Counted from the first letter of the stretch, positions 11,601 to 20,424 are shown. The stretch: 64,000 bases of DNA from Paramoeba atlantica (GCA_977017575.1 CDRNVI010000022.1:92424-156423), one strand, 5' to 3'. Notes: a model not told the origin generated them from the letters alone. Numbers and translations: made by a program.

Positions 11601-12200
11601 TTCCGTGCCTTTGCCCCACTTTGCTACCATGTTGTGCACATGATCCGGTGCTTTGGAAAGAGCACTTCTGTTTGCCAGATCTGCTATGACCTCGTTATCG
11701 CTGTCAAGAGACATATCTTCGCTCTCGTCTTCGTAATGTTCCTCTTCCGAGTCAATATCCGGTGTTGTCTCTTGTTGTGGTTCTTGACGTGGCTGTTCGT
11801 CGAAAGATGTCAATCGAAAGGTCTTAGGCGTGATTTTGATTTTGATTTTGTCGCTGTGCGCACTGTTCTATTCGCCGTGATCAGCCCAGTCTTTTGGCAG
11901 AGGTGTAGATCCGACGATTCGAATTCTTGGGGTTTTCTTTGGTTTGGACAGTTCATGCGTAATTCGGCCATCTCCTGTGGTGAGATCGGGTAAGTCTGAC
12001 GCCGTGTGATTTCCGGAGCGTTCCTTCATTCCCTCTTTCCGCGAAACTTGTAGAATCTTGATCATTGAGCCGTCTGAGGAAACCGTTGTTGTGCTCTTCT
12101 TTTCTTTGCCACGCTTTCCTTTTTCACGTGATTTCTCTGTTGTACGACTTGTCTTCAGGTCTGAATTTTCGCTCACGACTGAGCGGGAAGGGCGTGTCAT
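8661..12200 (-). CDS. LINE-C1 reverse transcriptase with C-terminal restriction-like endonuclease
   Basis: It starts at the first ATG after the SL (12200, beginning MTRPSRSVV). The frame is open to 8661 apart from one in-frame TAG near 11868. The N-terminal 110 residues are basic and Ser/Thr-rich. After the TAG comes an acidic stretch, then a compact module (about 11640-11410) with EWGF, SKGIVV and RTSRKG that is shared with LINE-D proteins. The RT contains GIRPVAMGE, FTNAYN, GIRQGSSLSS and YQDDV (about 10160). The C-terminus has a CPGC...H...C finger (about 9290), RKHSH, GPDLAIMW (about 9030) and LYDFTIVH, the PD-(D/E)xK-type restriction-like endonuclease of R2/CRE-type LINEs. The TAG may be a simple mutation or a read-through site. 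Confidence 0.85.
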
Positions 12201-12227
12201 AACGATTGAGATAATAAGAAAATAAAT

Positions 12228-12259
12228 CAACAAGGTACAGAAACTGTATCTTTATCGTT
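12228..12259 (-). other. Spliced-leader exon copy at the 5' end of LINE-C1
   Basis: The 32 bases contain CAGTTTCTGTAC and end CCTTGTTG, followed directly by LINE-C1's own 5' UTR (ATTTATTTTC...). No GT splice donor follows, so this is a processed exon copy and not an SL RNA gene. Upstream is only a short AT-rich filler and then the target duplication. Confidence 0.85.
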
Positions 12260-12264
12260 ATATT

Positions 12265-12397
12265 AATATTCTTTAGCTAGTAAATATAGGCAGTGGATGA
12301 GATTCAGGATATCAGCGATATATTTCTTTAGCTCTTACAACAATGTTTTCTTACAAGTTGTTTTTAATGTATGTGGAAGACTCTCGTCGTTGATTTC
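12265..12397 (+). repeat. Second copy of the 471-bp repeat, right part
   Basis: Bases 12275-12397 match 7760-7882 essentially base for base. The copy is cut at 12397 where a LINE-A fragment starts, so the YR element's outer 3' end is missing or displaced. Confidence 0.85.
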
Positions 12398-12760
12398 CGT
12401 GGCAGATCAGTTCGCCGACCTTTGCAGCAGAGCCAAACTGGCCCCACAACGAGAAAAAAGTCTTGGCAACAGAGGCCCAGGGGGCGCCCTCACCAGACCC
12501 GGCGATGTCTATTTGCCCGGTCTCCAGTTGGGGAATCCGATTGTACTTGACTTCGCGGTCACCCATGCTCAGCAACTAAAATATACGGACAAAGTCCGGA
12601 ATGCTAGCTGGGTAACCGCGGGGTCATTTGCTGAACAATATTCATCAACGCAAAAGGGCCAGCAGAGACACGAATCTGAAGAAGCCGGCTGTGCATTCAC
12701 CGCCATGGTGGTGGAGAGCTACGGTGCGTGGAGCAGCAGTGCATCCGCAGTACTCCGTAA
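12398..12760 (+). mobile_element. LINE-A 3' coding fragment, left half
   Basis: It is identical by eye to 29941-30303 of the long LINE-A copy and encodes its restriction-like endonuclease (SLGNRGPGG, LDFAVTH). It begins abruptly at the YR repeat and is cut at GTAA by the inserted LINE-C2 mosaic. It continues at 13914. Confidence 0.9.
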
Positions 12761-12900
12761 TTTTCTGTGGTAGAGCGGCGAGTTTCAGGGCGTTTGCGTC
12801 TGCTCCACTCCACTTTTCTAGAACTTTGTTTACTTGGTTCTCGAAGGATTGTGCTAGTTGGAAAGTAGCGCCTGGCCGATGTACTCGTAGAGTGGAACTT
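12761..12900 (-). pseudogene. LINE-C internal coding fragment
   Basis: On the minus strand it encodes a stretch parallel to LINE-C1 at about 9680-9810 (LAQSF, GADA, LKLAALPQK). It corresponds to the region between RT and endonuclease. It is clearly diverged from LINE-C1 and truncated at both ends. Confidence 0.7.
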
Positions 12901-13063
12901 TTTTTTTTTATTTACGTTTAATAACCTGGCCCTTCGGGGCACATAAATATATGAACTTATGATATGGCCCTTCGGGGCACATGTATTATTCAAGAATGCG
13001 AAACACCGCCACCATGCGATCGGAACGGACACCACCACGAACACTCCACAGGTACGGGTGCTA

Positions 13064-13178
13064 ATATTATGAAAGTATCGCACATATGTCCCGTATCCCA
13101 AAATATCACGAATGTTCACGTATCGCATAAACTTCCCGTATCCCAAAAAACACTTACCATACGCCGTATCATACACCC
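13064..13178. repeat. R115 repeat, copy 1
   Basis: This 115-bp segment is identical by eye to 14572-14686. It contains two internal sub-repeats (CGTATCGCA...CCCGTATCCCAAAA). Both copies sit directly after the 3' end of a minus-strand RLE LINE (LINE-C2 here, LINE-D in the other case). Confidence 0.9.
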
Positions 13179-13271
13179 TAAATCTCGCAGGCATTCTAAA
13201 CACGGATAATCGTTGTGAATAATAATAAGAACTTTTAAGAGCTTTTCTAATGTGCGAACTTGTTGGTCGAC

Positions 13272-13912
13272 TCACTGACGCAGTCCACCAATCCAATGTG
13301 CTTCTGGAATATACTCGCGGAGCTGCGATACAATAGTATACGCTGCTAGCTTTTCTATCTCGAGTTGGAAGGCCTCACGTACGTCTTCGTACTTTTGTTT
13401 GGCTCGTTGGGATAATGCCTTGAGGAGGGTTTTGGTGTCGTTGTGCAGAAGACCGCAGTCAGAGGCGGCCAGGCAACGAAAAGAGTCGCTTTCTACGCCT
13501 TTCTCCGTAACGTACTTCTTGAATTTCTTGTCGAGCACGTGCTGCATCAGCGCTGTACTTGTTTGTTTGGCATAGCTGCTGCAACAGGTGTGAACAACGG
13601 TAAAATCATACAGGACCTCCCCCATGTGGGGCCACATAATAGCAAGATCAGGACCGGATCGGATTCTGCGGGCTTTGCAAGGATGATGTTCAGCTACTTC
13701 CGCTGAGATGGAACACTTGCACTTAGTACAGAAAAACGAAGAATGGATGCGCGGTTCGATAATACAAGGGAGACCAGCTTTGGAGCACAAATCTGCGAGG
13801 TACCTCACTATGTGTGAGTGCTTTCTGGTGCAATTCATGCCCGAGCACCGGGAGCATCCTGCGACGTGTGGTATAATGCTGGTAGGAGATTCATGGCCAC
13901 AGCATCCAGGGC
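13272..13912 (-). CDS. LINE-C2 restriction-like endonuclease domain, 5'-truncated
   Basis: The frame encodes the C-terminal about 210 residues of a LINE-C-type protein: IIPHVAGCSRC, RKHSH, CTKCKCSIS, GPDLAIMW, LYDFTVVH and a helical end (AYTIVSQLREYIPE). It is closely similar to LINE-C1 at 8661-9300 but a distinct copy. The upstream part is missing because the insertion begins here, so it cannot act alone as a retrotransposase. Confidence 0.85.
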
Positions 13913-13913
13913 C

Positions 13914-14441
13914 GTAAAGTTGGAGAACGGCTTTCGCACGCCTCGTGCGGGTTATTGACAGAAGGGGGGGCGACGAGCAGAATCTTCACGGAGTTAAACG
14001 TGACCCTCATGCGCCTTCAGGCCCGCATGATGGTTAATCGCCTTCTCCCTGATGACCCGTTTTCTTGCTTGGGGGAGTAAACGTTTCCTGACCGGACGGC
14101 AGTCAGCACAGACCCACGTTTGCGCCCTCATAGATGGCTGGCCTGGATGCTGGTCGATGCCGACAGGGTCTATGCTCACGCCTAGCCCTCAAGGGCTAGG
14201 TACTCCAAGTGAGGTAGGACATGGGTCGGGAACTAAAACTTCCTCCCCGTCGGCCAGCACCCTGTTTCGCGACCGTGCCGCTGTCGGCACAAGCCCGCGC
14301 CTGCGCCCTCCCATATAACAAGGGAAGAGTTCACAAGTCAGGCCGAGGAGTGGTCGAAAGACCCGGTCCGGAACGCGCGAATGAATTGGGCATAAATTGC
14401 TTCTTTTTATTATTATTGTTATCAAAATCATAAATACTGTA
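13914..14441 (+). mobile_element. LINE-A 3' end, right half (coding end and structured 3' UTR)
   Basis: It matches 30300-30827 without visible difference. It holds the last codons of the LINE-A frame (stop at 14078-14080) and the hairpin-rich 3' UTR. It breaks off at ACTGTA, before the last 115 bases of the UTR and the poly(A), so the right end was lost by a later junction. Confidence 0.9.
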
Positions 14442-14571
14442 CCTGGACGGAGTGAAGCTCATCTTGAGTAATGTTCCAAGTTCCCGGATTATAGTATACC
14501 ACCGATGGTCTTACAAAAAATTTTTTTTTTTGAGCTCGTAAAAGAGAACCTTTCTAGATTCGTTCCTTTAG
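14442..14571. other. Unassigned spacer
   Basis: 130 bp with a T-rich run near 14518-14531. No coding frame, repeat partner or motif was recognised. Confidence 0.5.
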
Positions 14572-14686
14572 ATATTATGAAAGTATCGCACATATGTCCC
14601 GTATCCCAAAATATCACGAATGTTCACGTATCGCATAAACTTCCCGTATCCCAAAAAACACTTACCATACGCCGTATCATACACCC
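14572..14686. repeat. R115 repeat, copy 2
   Basis: It is the same 115 bp as 13064-13178. It directly follows the short 3' UTR of LINE-D on the minus strand. Confidence 0.9.
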
Positions 14687-17600
14687 CGATTTGTGAGGAT
14701 TCTGCAGCTATTCCTTGCCTTCCTAGAAAGCCATTTCATCGTCTTCCAACGGTAGGAAAAATTGTCTGAGCTGACCGATAATGACTGATCCGTGGAGTTC
14801 TTGCAAACGAAGCACGAAATCTTGAATGGCTCTCTCCCGTTCGAGCCCACACGCATCGGCCAGTGTATGCAGAAGGATTTTCGTGTTCCCGTGCAAAGCG
14901 CCTCCCGATAGCATAGGAATACATCGAAATTGGTGGCTTGGTATTTGCTTGGAAAGAACGTAGGTATTATGCTTTCGTCGTATAACTTCGCGCATTAGCT
15001 GTGCACCGGATCTGGATACATTAGACGGGGAGAGCTCGTGAACGATTGTAAAATCGTAAAAGATGTCGCCACTTGCCCAATGGATCACTAAATCGGGACC
15101 TGAATGATAGAATGACCCTGAGCTGCATACTCTTTGATGTGTACGTTTGTTGTCACCATCGACCACGGCGCTACATTTAGAGCACGTGTATGATGAAAAT
15201 TGGCGCGGTTCGATCTCGCAAGGTATTCCGGCTTTTATACACAATTCGTACAGACAGCGTACCATTCGATTGTGTTTAGCCGTTGCATTGTTCCCCATAC
15301 AGTTAGTGCATCCTGATACATGTGCCAGGGCGTTATCACTCGTAAGCAGGATATGGCAACCTGGGCATTTTAGATGACTTGGGAGCTTAGGGTGTGCTAT
15401 ACCGAGTCTTGGCATAACAGCAAGCGTAAAAAGTCGTGGGGGAATCAGTTTAGCACATGATTGCAGCCAAGAGTAATTACCTTTGGTACTCGCGGCTCGG
15501 ATAATGTCAGCTTGACGAGGAGTCTCCATGAGCCTGTCGCGAATGTCTTGATGGTACAATTCTTCTGAGGTTGGTTCGTCGGTCGGGGTTTGCGACTCAC
15601 CCTGAGACAGCATCGGCGTGCGCTCACTTGATTCAAAGCCACAGACGGGAGCTGAAAGATAGACTGGTCGCTCCATTGCCTGTTGTTTCGATTTATTGAA
15701 CGCAGCCTCTCGAATTTGTTCGGAGGGTGTGAGGCCGAGTCCTCCCTTTTTCAATGGGAGTCTCGCCCATGATATTTGATTCGCGGACAATTTACCAAAC
15801 CACGTCTTGAGAGTGTTAGTCACCTCTTGATCAAATCGTCGAGTGAGCTCGAGGGAACTTTCGGGATCATGGACGCGTATGTGATACCGATGTCTTACAT
15901 TCACACACCGCGAAAGTAAGACAAGCGACACGTTGCTGGCGCCCATCTGGTTCAAACGCCTGAATGCCGTCTGGTGTTTTCTCAATTTTAGCACGAGCTG
16001 GTCGCTCACTCGTTGGGTTTCTCCGACAAACGCACCAAGAATTTTTGTTGAACCTGATTCCGACGTTACTCCCTCATTTTGTAGCCCATGCGGAATTGGC
16101 ACATTTTCGATTCCATTAAACCAAACACATTTTGTAGGGGACATTTCAACACGCTTTTCGGCTAATAGCTCACGTATGCGGAGGAACGCAGAAGTCAGAA
16201 GGTCGGCGTCCTGCGAAGCAAAGCTTATGTCATCCACAAAAGCATATATGCGGATACTTGGAAATTCATCGGCAATCGTCTCGAGCATTGGTTGGAGAAA
16301 GGCACAAAATAGTACTGAGGACAGTGGCGATCCTTGGCGCACGCCCGCCGCGCTCATGACTGTATTGCAAAGTTTACCATCTTTTCCATAAAACAAAAGT
16401 TCAGATGGGCTTCCGTATTCTGCGCAAAATAGTCGATAGAAGGGCCGTAGGGAGCTGAAGGCGAAGACTGCTTTAGCGATTTCATCTCGCGAAGGAGAAT
16501 TGAACGCATTTTTAAGATCAATTGACAGAATGTTGCAGCCTTCTATGTACCTTTCGCGCAGTTCGTGTACGACACGCTCACAACCTGATTTGACCATTAC
16601 CCCGTATTGATGCGGTGAGAATAGTGGGGCGAGCTTTTTTTCGTGCCGTTGTAGGAGTACTAATTCGGCGAGTTTCAGCCATACCTCTCCGACGGCTATC
16701 GGTCGTATTCCTCCTGCAGGTTTCGGGATACCAACAAGACGTGCTCGCTTAAGTCGCTTCATTACTTCATCAGAAACTGATCCATTTATCAAATCGGTGA
16801 ACATGTGAGTTAAGCTGACGCAACATACTTCATCATCTAATAGCATGCGTAGAATTAAGTCCGTCGTTCCTGTCGGCCCCGGCGCAGCACCTTTAGCCAT
16901 GCGTCTACCGGCTTCTCTAAGCTCATCAGGCGTGATGCATGCCGTGATAGGTGCGTCTTGTGGAATCTGGAAGTTTACCGGCAGATCGGGGTGTAAATCG
17001 CGAAGTTTTGCAAGAGTGTCATCGTCGCTCATTGACTTCGCAACGATTTCCTGATCTAAAACGCGTGTAGCTTTTGAAACACATCCGTCCATCACGAGAC
17101 TAGTAGCCTTTTTAATGGCCCGCTTATCGCTAACATTAATATCAGGACTGGATCCTGTTCCTTCGTTTGTTGGCGTTTGCGACTCCATGGATTGTAGGGG
17201 GCGTCGTCGACGTCGCTTGACAGTGACTTTACGAATCGTGGTTAACGAGTATTTCATGGCGGAAAGGAGCTTGTGCCAAATTCGGTGGCGTTGGGGATAC
17301 GCGCTATCGGCATAGTCACGTACTATATCTCTATAGATTGCGATCACGCAAGGGATAAACTCCGGTGCAACTGTGCGCAGAGTTGGCATTGGCTCCAGGT
17401 CCAAATCGTCTTCTGTGTGTCGGCATTTGACAGTTTGTGTGGTATGGGTCGTATCTTGTTGCACGCTGGCGTCCCACATCAGTTTGAAAACACGAACGTT
17501 GGCTTGCGGAGGGATATGTCCAGGAAATATTTCCCCTGCCTTATGTCCGAGTACTCCCGTGTATTCCATAGCCAGCTTTCTGATATTACCTCGTTTACGG

Positions 17601-17879
17601 GAAGTCTGGACCACTCCACGAGAAATGTTCATCGCCGGTGTACAGTCAAAGCTCCAAGCGATAATGCAACGGTCTCCGGGTTTTGCATTATACGACATGG
17701 TGTTTATTTCATCTGCTGGGATAGGGAACTGAGTCTTCGGGTCTATTTCTTGCTGAATTGCACGGGCAACGTCATCGGGTGACACCGCGGCATCGCTCGC
17801 TAATACTTCGGTCGAAGGAGAAATGGGAGATTCGCAGTCGAAAAAATCGCGTTGCGTGACGAAGTTTTGCGCATCAACT
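14687..17879 (-). mobile_element. LINE-D, RLE-type LINE, 5'-truncated
   Basis: This is a minus-strand element with an intact long coding frame and a very short 3' UTR (about 35 bp) ending at R115. The upstream end is cut at 17877-17880, where a LINE-A 3'-end fragment of opposite orientation begins with a four-base overlap (ACTG). No poly(A) is visible at its 3' end. Confidence 0.8.
14723..17877 (-). CDS. LINE-D reverse transcriptase with restriction-like endonuclease
   Basis: The frame is open for about 1,050 codons without a stop. No ATG start is preserved because the frame is still open at the truncated 5' end. The N-terminal module (about 17690-17470) has CIIAWSF, SRGVV, SRKRG, EYTG and NVRVFK, matching LINE-C1, D2 and D3. 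The RT shows GIRPIAVGE, IDLKNAFNSPSR, GVRQGSPLSS and FVDDI (about 16225). The C-terminal domain has CPGC, HVSGCTNC, AKHNR, CSKC, GPDLVIHW and FYDFTIVH, a CCHC finger plus PD-(D/E)xK nuclease of the R2/CRE type. An intact frame implies a recent insertion. Confidence 0.88.
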
Positions 17880-18020
17880 GTAACTTAAGGCAGGTTGAAT
17901 TATTAGTTTTGGGCTACAACATGTGAAATTGCTAATTTGATTGCTTGTTTACAAATCATATACCCCCCCAATGGACCTACTTGGTTCGTCTACTGAGTAA
18001 AAAAAAAAAAAAAAAAAAAA
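17880..18020 (+). mobile_element. LINE-A 3' tail, severely 5'-truncated, with poly(A)
   Basis: It holds only the last about 118 bp of the LINE-A 3' UTR (matching 30826-30943), including the CATATACCCCCCCAATGG block, followed by about 22 A. It abuts LINE-D on the left without a duplication. Confidence 0.85.
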
Positions 18021-18088
18021 ATTCGGAGATCGAATTGCTAGTTTTGGGCTCCAAAATATGAAATTGCTAAAAAAAAAAAAAAAAAAAA
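18021..18088 (+). mobile_element. Scrap T2: 48-bp LINE 3' end with poly(A)
   Basis: The GAATTGCTAGTTTTGGGCT block is shared with the LINE-A and LINE-B tails, but it is polyadenylated earlier (about 20 A). It is likely the end of a third related LINE. Further copies occur at 20298, 30965, 42971 (minus) and once per array unit. Confidence 0.75.
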
Positions 18089-18433
18089 AGAATTGTGGAC
18101 TCAGTCCACAATGCTAGCTGGGTGACCCCGGGGTCTTTTGCCGAGCACTTCGCGGAGACCAAGGCGCGACAGCGACAAGAAGCAGAAAAAGCAGGACACC
18201 TCTTCACAGCGATGGTGGTGGAATCCTTTGGTTCCTGGAGCGAGAGTGCGCTAGCGTTACTCCGGGACATCGGAACCCAACGGGCGAACGCATCCAAAGG
18301 GCTCCTTTCACGAGACCAAGCGCGAAACGATCTCCTAACAGATCTGAACGTGACGCTAATGCGTTCTCAAGCCAGGATGATGGTTTCGCGCATCCGCGTA
18401 GAGGACCCAGCGGATCCTTTGGTAGAGGCTTAA
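18089..18433 (+). CDS. LINE-B endonuclease C-terminal fragment
   Basis: The fragment encodes the last part of the restriction-like endonuclease region: DSVHNASWVTPGSFAE, FTAMVVESFGSWS, LNVTLMRSQARMMV. It aligns with LINE-A (DKVRNASWVTAGSFAE), LINE-E and LINE-F ends. It lacks the catalytic PD...D part, so it cannot be active. No other part of LINE-B is in the window. Confidence 0.85.
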   Translation, partial: RIVDSVHNASWVTPGSFAEHFAETKARQRQEAEKAGHLFTAMVVESFGSWSESALALLRDIGTQRANASKGLLSRDQARNDLLTDLNVTLMRSQARMMVSRIRVEDPADPLVEA

Positions 18434-18987
18434 GCCTCTACTGACAGTCCTATTTCAGCACGAAGACGCCATGGTATCCAGGACGGGTGCTGGTCGGGTC
18501 GACAGAGTCTATGCTCACGCCTAGCCCGCGAGGGCTAGGTACCCCAAGTGAGGTAGTACACGGGCAGTGAATCTCCTCCCCGTCGGCCAGCATCCTGTTT
18601 CGCGACCGTGTCGCTGTCGACACAGGCCCGCGCCTGCGCCCTCCCGTATAGCAAGGGACGGGTTCACAAGTCAGGCCGTGGAGTGGTCGAAAGACCCGGT
18701 CCGGAACGCGCGAATGGATTGGGCCTGGATTGCTTGTTTTTATTTTTACTGTGTCTTGTTTGTCGTATATACTTAGGGGAGATTGAATTGCTAGTTTTGG
18801 GCTAAGAAAAAAGAAAAAGAAAATATACTTCTGTGGAAATAAAAAGATTTGCTAATTTGATTGCTTGTTTTAAATTCATATACCCCCCCCAATGGACCTA
18901 CTATGTACTTGGTTCGTCTACTGGGTCAACATATAGAGGCAATGCCGCGATTCATACTTCTCCCCCCTTATTAACTGCAAAAAAAAA
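18089..18987 (+). mobile_element. LINE-B 3' end, 5'-truncated, with A-tract
   Basis: It contains the last about 113 codons of the LINE-B endonuclease frame, a structured 3' UTR homologous to that of LINE-A, a tail and nine A. It starts directly after the A-tract of T2, at a coding palindrome (TTGTGGACT-C-AGTCCACAA). No target-site duplication is seen. Copies with the same start lie at 25042 and in every array unit, so they descend from one event. Confidence 0.9.
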
Positions 18988-19380
18988 GACCTCCTTTAAC
19001 GATAAAGATACAGTTTCTGTACCTTGTTGAATTATTTTCCTTATTCCATCTTTTTCCAGGTACGCGGTTCCTTCTATATGACCGTCGAAGAGGAGTCGAC
19101 TCATAAAACAGGATCCTGGGATCAATTTGAAGGTAATGCGCACCTGATTAACCAGCCGAGTACCTACAACGAACTTCTATACACCACTCCCATTCCTACA
19201 AATATCCCTGAAGACTGGTGCAAAAAAGCTGATTCGATTTCACACGGAAAATCGACACCCGACACAGGACGCGAAGATGGAAGCGACGAAGAAATGAATC
19301 ACTCTCGGGTGCTCATCGGCCCAGATCACGAGGTTAAAGCACCACAGTCTGACAAAGATTCTGTATATAAAAAAAAAAAA
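18988..19380 (+). mobile_element. LINE-A 5' start with SL, 3'-truncated, with A-tract
   Basis: It begins GACCTCCTTT, then the SL exon copy (18998-19029), LINE-A's 5' UTR and the first about 95 codons of its protein (ATG at 19078). It matches 25940-26315 and then ends in ATAT plus 12 A. An A-tract at an internal position suggests premature polyadenylation or a junction made by the RT. Confidence 0.88.
18998..19029 (+). other. Spliced-leader exon copy (LINE-A 5' piece)
   Basis: It is the same 32 bases as at 12228-12259 on the other strand. It is followed by LINE-A's own leader (AATTATTTTCC), not by a GT donor. Confidence 0.85.
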
Positions 19381-19586
19381 TCGTTTCTATTTGCTGGTTT
19401 TCTCGGGTGGTTTCTTTTTGGGGCTTTGGGTATTCGTTTTTTGGGGAAGGTTTTTCTTGGGGGTGGGAACGGGTTCTTATTTGCTGTTTTTTGGGCCGTT
19501 TGCTCGGTTGAACATTCTTTTACTTTTCGTACAGTTGCTTGTTTCTATTCTGAGCCTAACTTTAAAAAGTATCTAAAAAAAAAAAA
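19381..19586 (+). mobile_element. G/T-rich 194-bp fragment with poly(A)
   Basis: On this strand it is rich in G runs in a T background (GGGGCTTTGGG, GGGGGTGGGAACGGG) and ends in TAAAAAGTATCT plus 12 A. No protein similarity was recognised. It recurs in each array unit and, without its last bases, at 43030-43213, where it follows the LINE-F end. It may be a retroposed non-coding RNA or a further LINE 3' UTR. Confidence 0.65.
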
Positions 19587-19657
19587 CGGGGTCATCCGCG
19601 AGATGTAAATTACGATTGAGTAGATTGATTCTGCGTCAAAAAAAAAAAAAAAAAAAA
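19587..19657 (+). mobile_element. 51-bp scrap with poly(A)
   Basis: A 51-bp unique piece (starting CGGGGTCATCCGCGAG) is followed by 20 A. It behaves like the other A-tailed scraps but no parent element was recognised. It is present in every array unit. Confidence 0.6.
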
Positions 19658-20297
19658 GACCCTCGTGCGGGTTATTGACAGAAGGGGGGGCGACGAGCAG
19701 AATCTTCACGGAGTTAAACGTGACCCTCATGCGCCTTCAGGCCCGCATGATGGTTAATCGCCTTCTCCCTGATGACCCGTTTTCTTGCTTGGGGGAGTAA
19801 ACGTTTCCTGACCGGACGGCAGTCAGCACAGACCCACGTTTGCGCCCTCATAGATGGCTGGCCTGGATGCTGGTCGATGCCGACAGGGTCTATGCTCACG
19901 CCTAGCCCTCAAGGGCTAGGTACTCCAAGTGAGGTAGGACATGGGTCGGGAACTAAAACTTCCTCCCCGTCGGCCAGCACCCTGTTTCGCGACCGTGCCG
20001 CTGTCGGCACAAGCCCGCGCCTGCGCCCTCCCATATAACAAGGGAAGAGTTCACAAGTCAGGCCGAGGAGTGGTCGAAAGACCCGGTCCGGAACGCGCGA
20101 ATGAATTGGGCATAAATTGCTTCTTTTTATTATTATTGTTATCAAAATCATAAATACTGTAACTTAAGGCAGGTTGAATTATTAGTTTTGGGCTACAACA
20201 TGTGAAATTGCTAATTTGATTGCTTGTTTACAAATCATATACCCCCCCAATGGACCTACTTGGTTCGTCTACTGAGTAAAAAAAAAAAAAAAAAAAT
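19658..20297 (+). mobile_element. LINE-A 3' end with poly(A)
   Basis: It starts at about codon 30328 of the long copy and contains the last 46 codons, the structured 3' UTR and the tail, then about 19 A. It is identical by eye to 30328-30943. Confidence 0.9.
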
Positions 20298-20365
20298 TCG
20301 GAGATCGAATTGCTAGTTTTGGGCTCCAAAATATGAAATTGCTAAAAAAAAAAAAAAAAAAAAAA
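20298..20365 (+). mobile_element. Scrap T2 with poly(A)
   Basis: Same 48-bp piece as 18021-18068, with about 22 A, joined directly to the CTTT that precedes the SL of LINE-E. Confidence 0.8.
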
Positions 20366-20369
20366 CTTT

Positions 20370-20401
20370 AACGATAAAGATACAGTTTCTGTACCTTGTT
20401 G
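20370..20401 (+). other. Spliced-leader exon copy at the 5' end of LINE-E
   Basis: It is the same 32 bases, followed by a leader unlike those of LINE-A and LINE-C1 (ATTTATTTCCTAATCC) and then an ATG at 20425. The preceding bases (poly(A) plus CTTT) also differ from LINE-C1. Confidence 0.85.
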
Positions 20402-20424
20402 ATTTATTTCCTAATCCTCTCCAA

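Larger units (their letters stand above)
8231..12264 (-). mobile_element. LINE-C1, near-complete RLE-type LINE with spliced-leader 5' end
   Basis: A minus-strand non-LTR retrotransposon is flanked by a 10-bp duplication AATATTCTTT (8221-8230 and 12265-12274). The undisturbed target is visible at 7750-7759. On the minus strand it reads: SL exon copy (12259-12228), a 28-base 5' UTR, one long coding frame, about 430 bp of 3' UTR and an oligo(A) end (about nine A). The presence of the whole SL at the 5' end indicates a full-length copy of a trans-spliced transcript. Confidence 0.88.
12761..13913 (-). mobile_element. LINE-C2 mosaic inserted in LINE-A fragment
   Basis: This 1153-bp insertion is flanked by a 4-bp GTAA duplication (12757-12760 and 13914-13917). 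Read on the minus strand it contains a LINE-C-type endonuclease end, its 3' region, the R115 repeat, two copies of a GTGCCCCGAAGGGCCA hairpin block (about 12930-12982), an oligo(A) tract (12910-12901), and then a coding fragment from the middle of a LINE-C protein (12900-12761). Joining the poly(A) end of one RNA to an internal fragment of another in one insertion suggests template jumping by the RT. Confidence 0.65.
17880..20160 (+). repeat. Single plus-strand copy of the 2.28-kb composite unit
   Basis: Here the pieces of the right-hand array occur once in the opposite orientation. They run: last 120 bp of LINE-A, A-tract, scrap T2, A-tract, LINE-B 3' end, A-tract, LINE-A 5' start with SL, A-tract, G/T-rich fragment, A-tract, 51-bp scrap, A-tract, LINE-A 3' end. 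The next LINE-A tail begins 2,281 bp after the first, equal to the array period. At the variant sites of the array it carries the same bases as array unit 1. Confidence 0.9.

Noticed and set aside
13064-14686. R115 pair as a CRISPR array or DNA transposon ends
   Set aside because: There are only two copies 1.5 kb apart in direct orientation, with no spacer pattern, no terminal inverted repeats and no transposase.
18481-18720. 5S rRNA or tRNA-like gene in the GC-rich LINE-B/LINE-A 3' UTR
   Set aside because: Hairpins are present but no 5S internal control region, no tRNA cloverleaf and no B box could be found. The position after LINE stop codons explains it.
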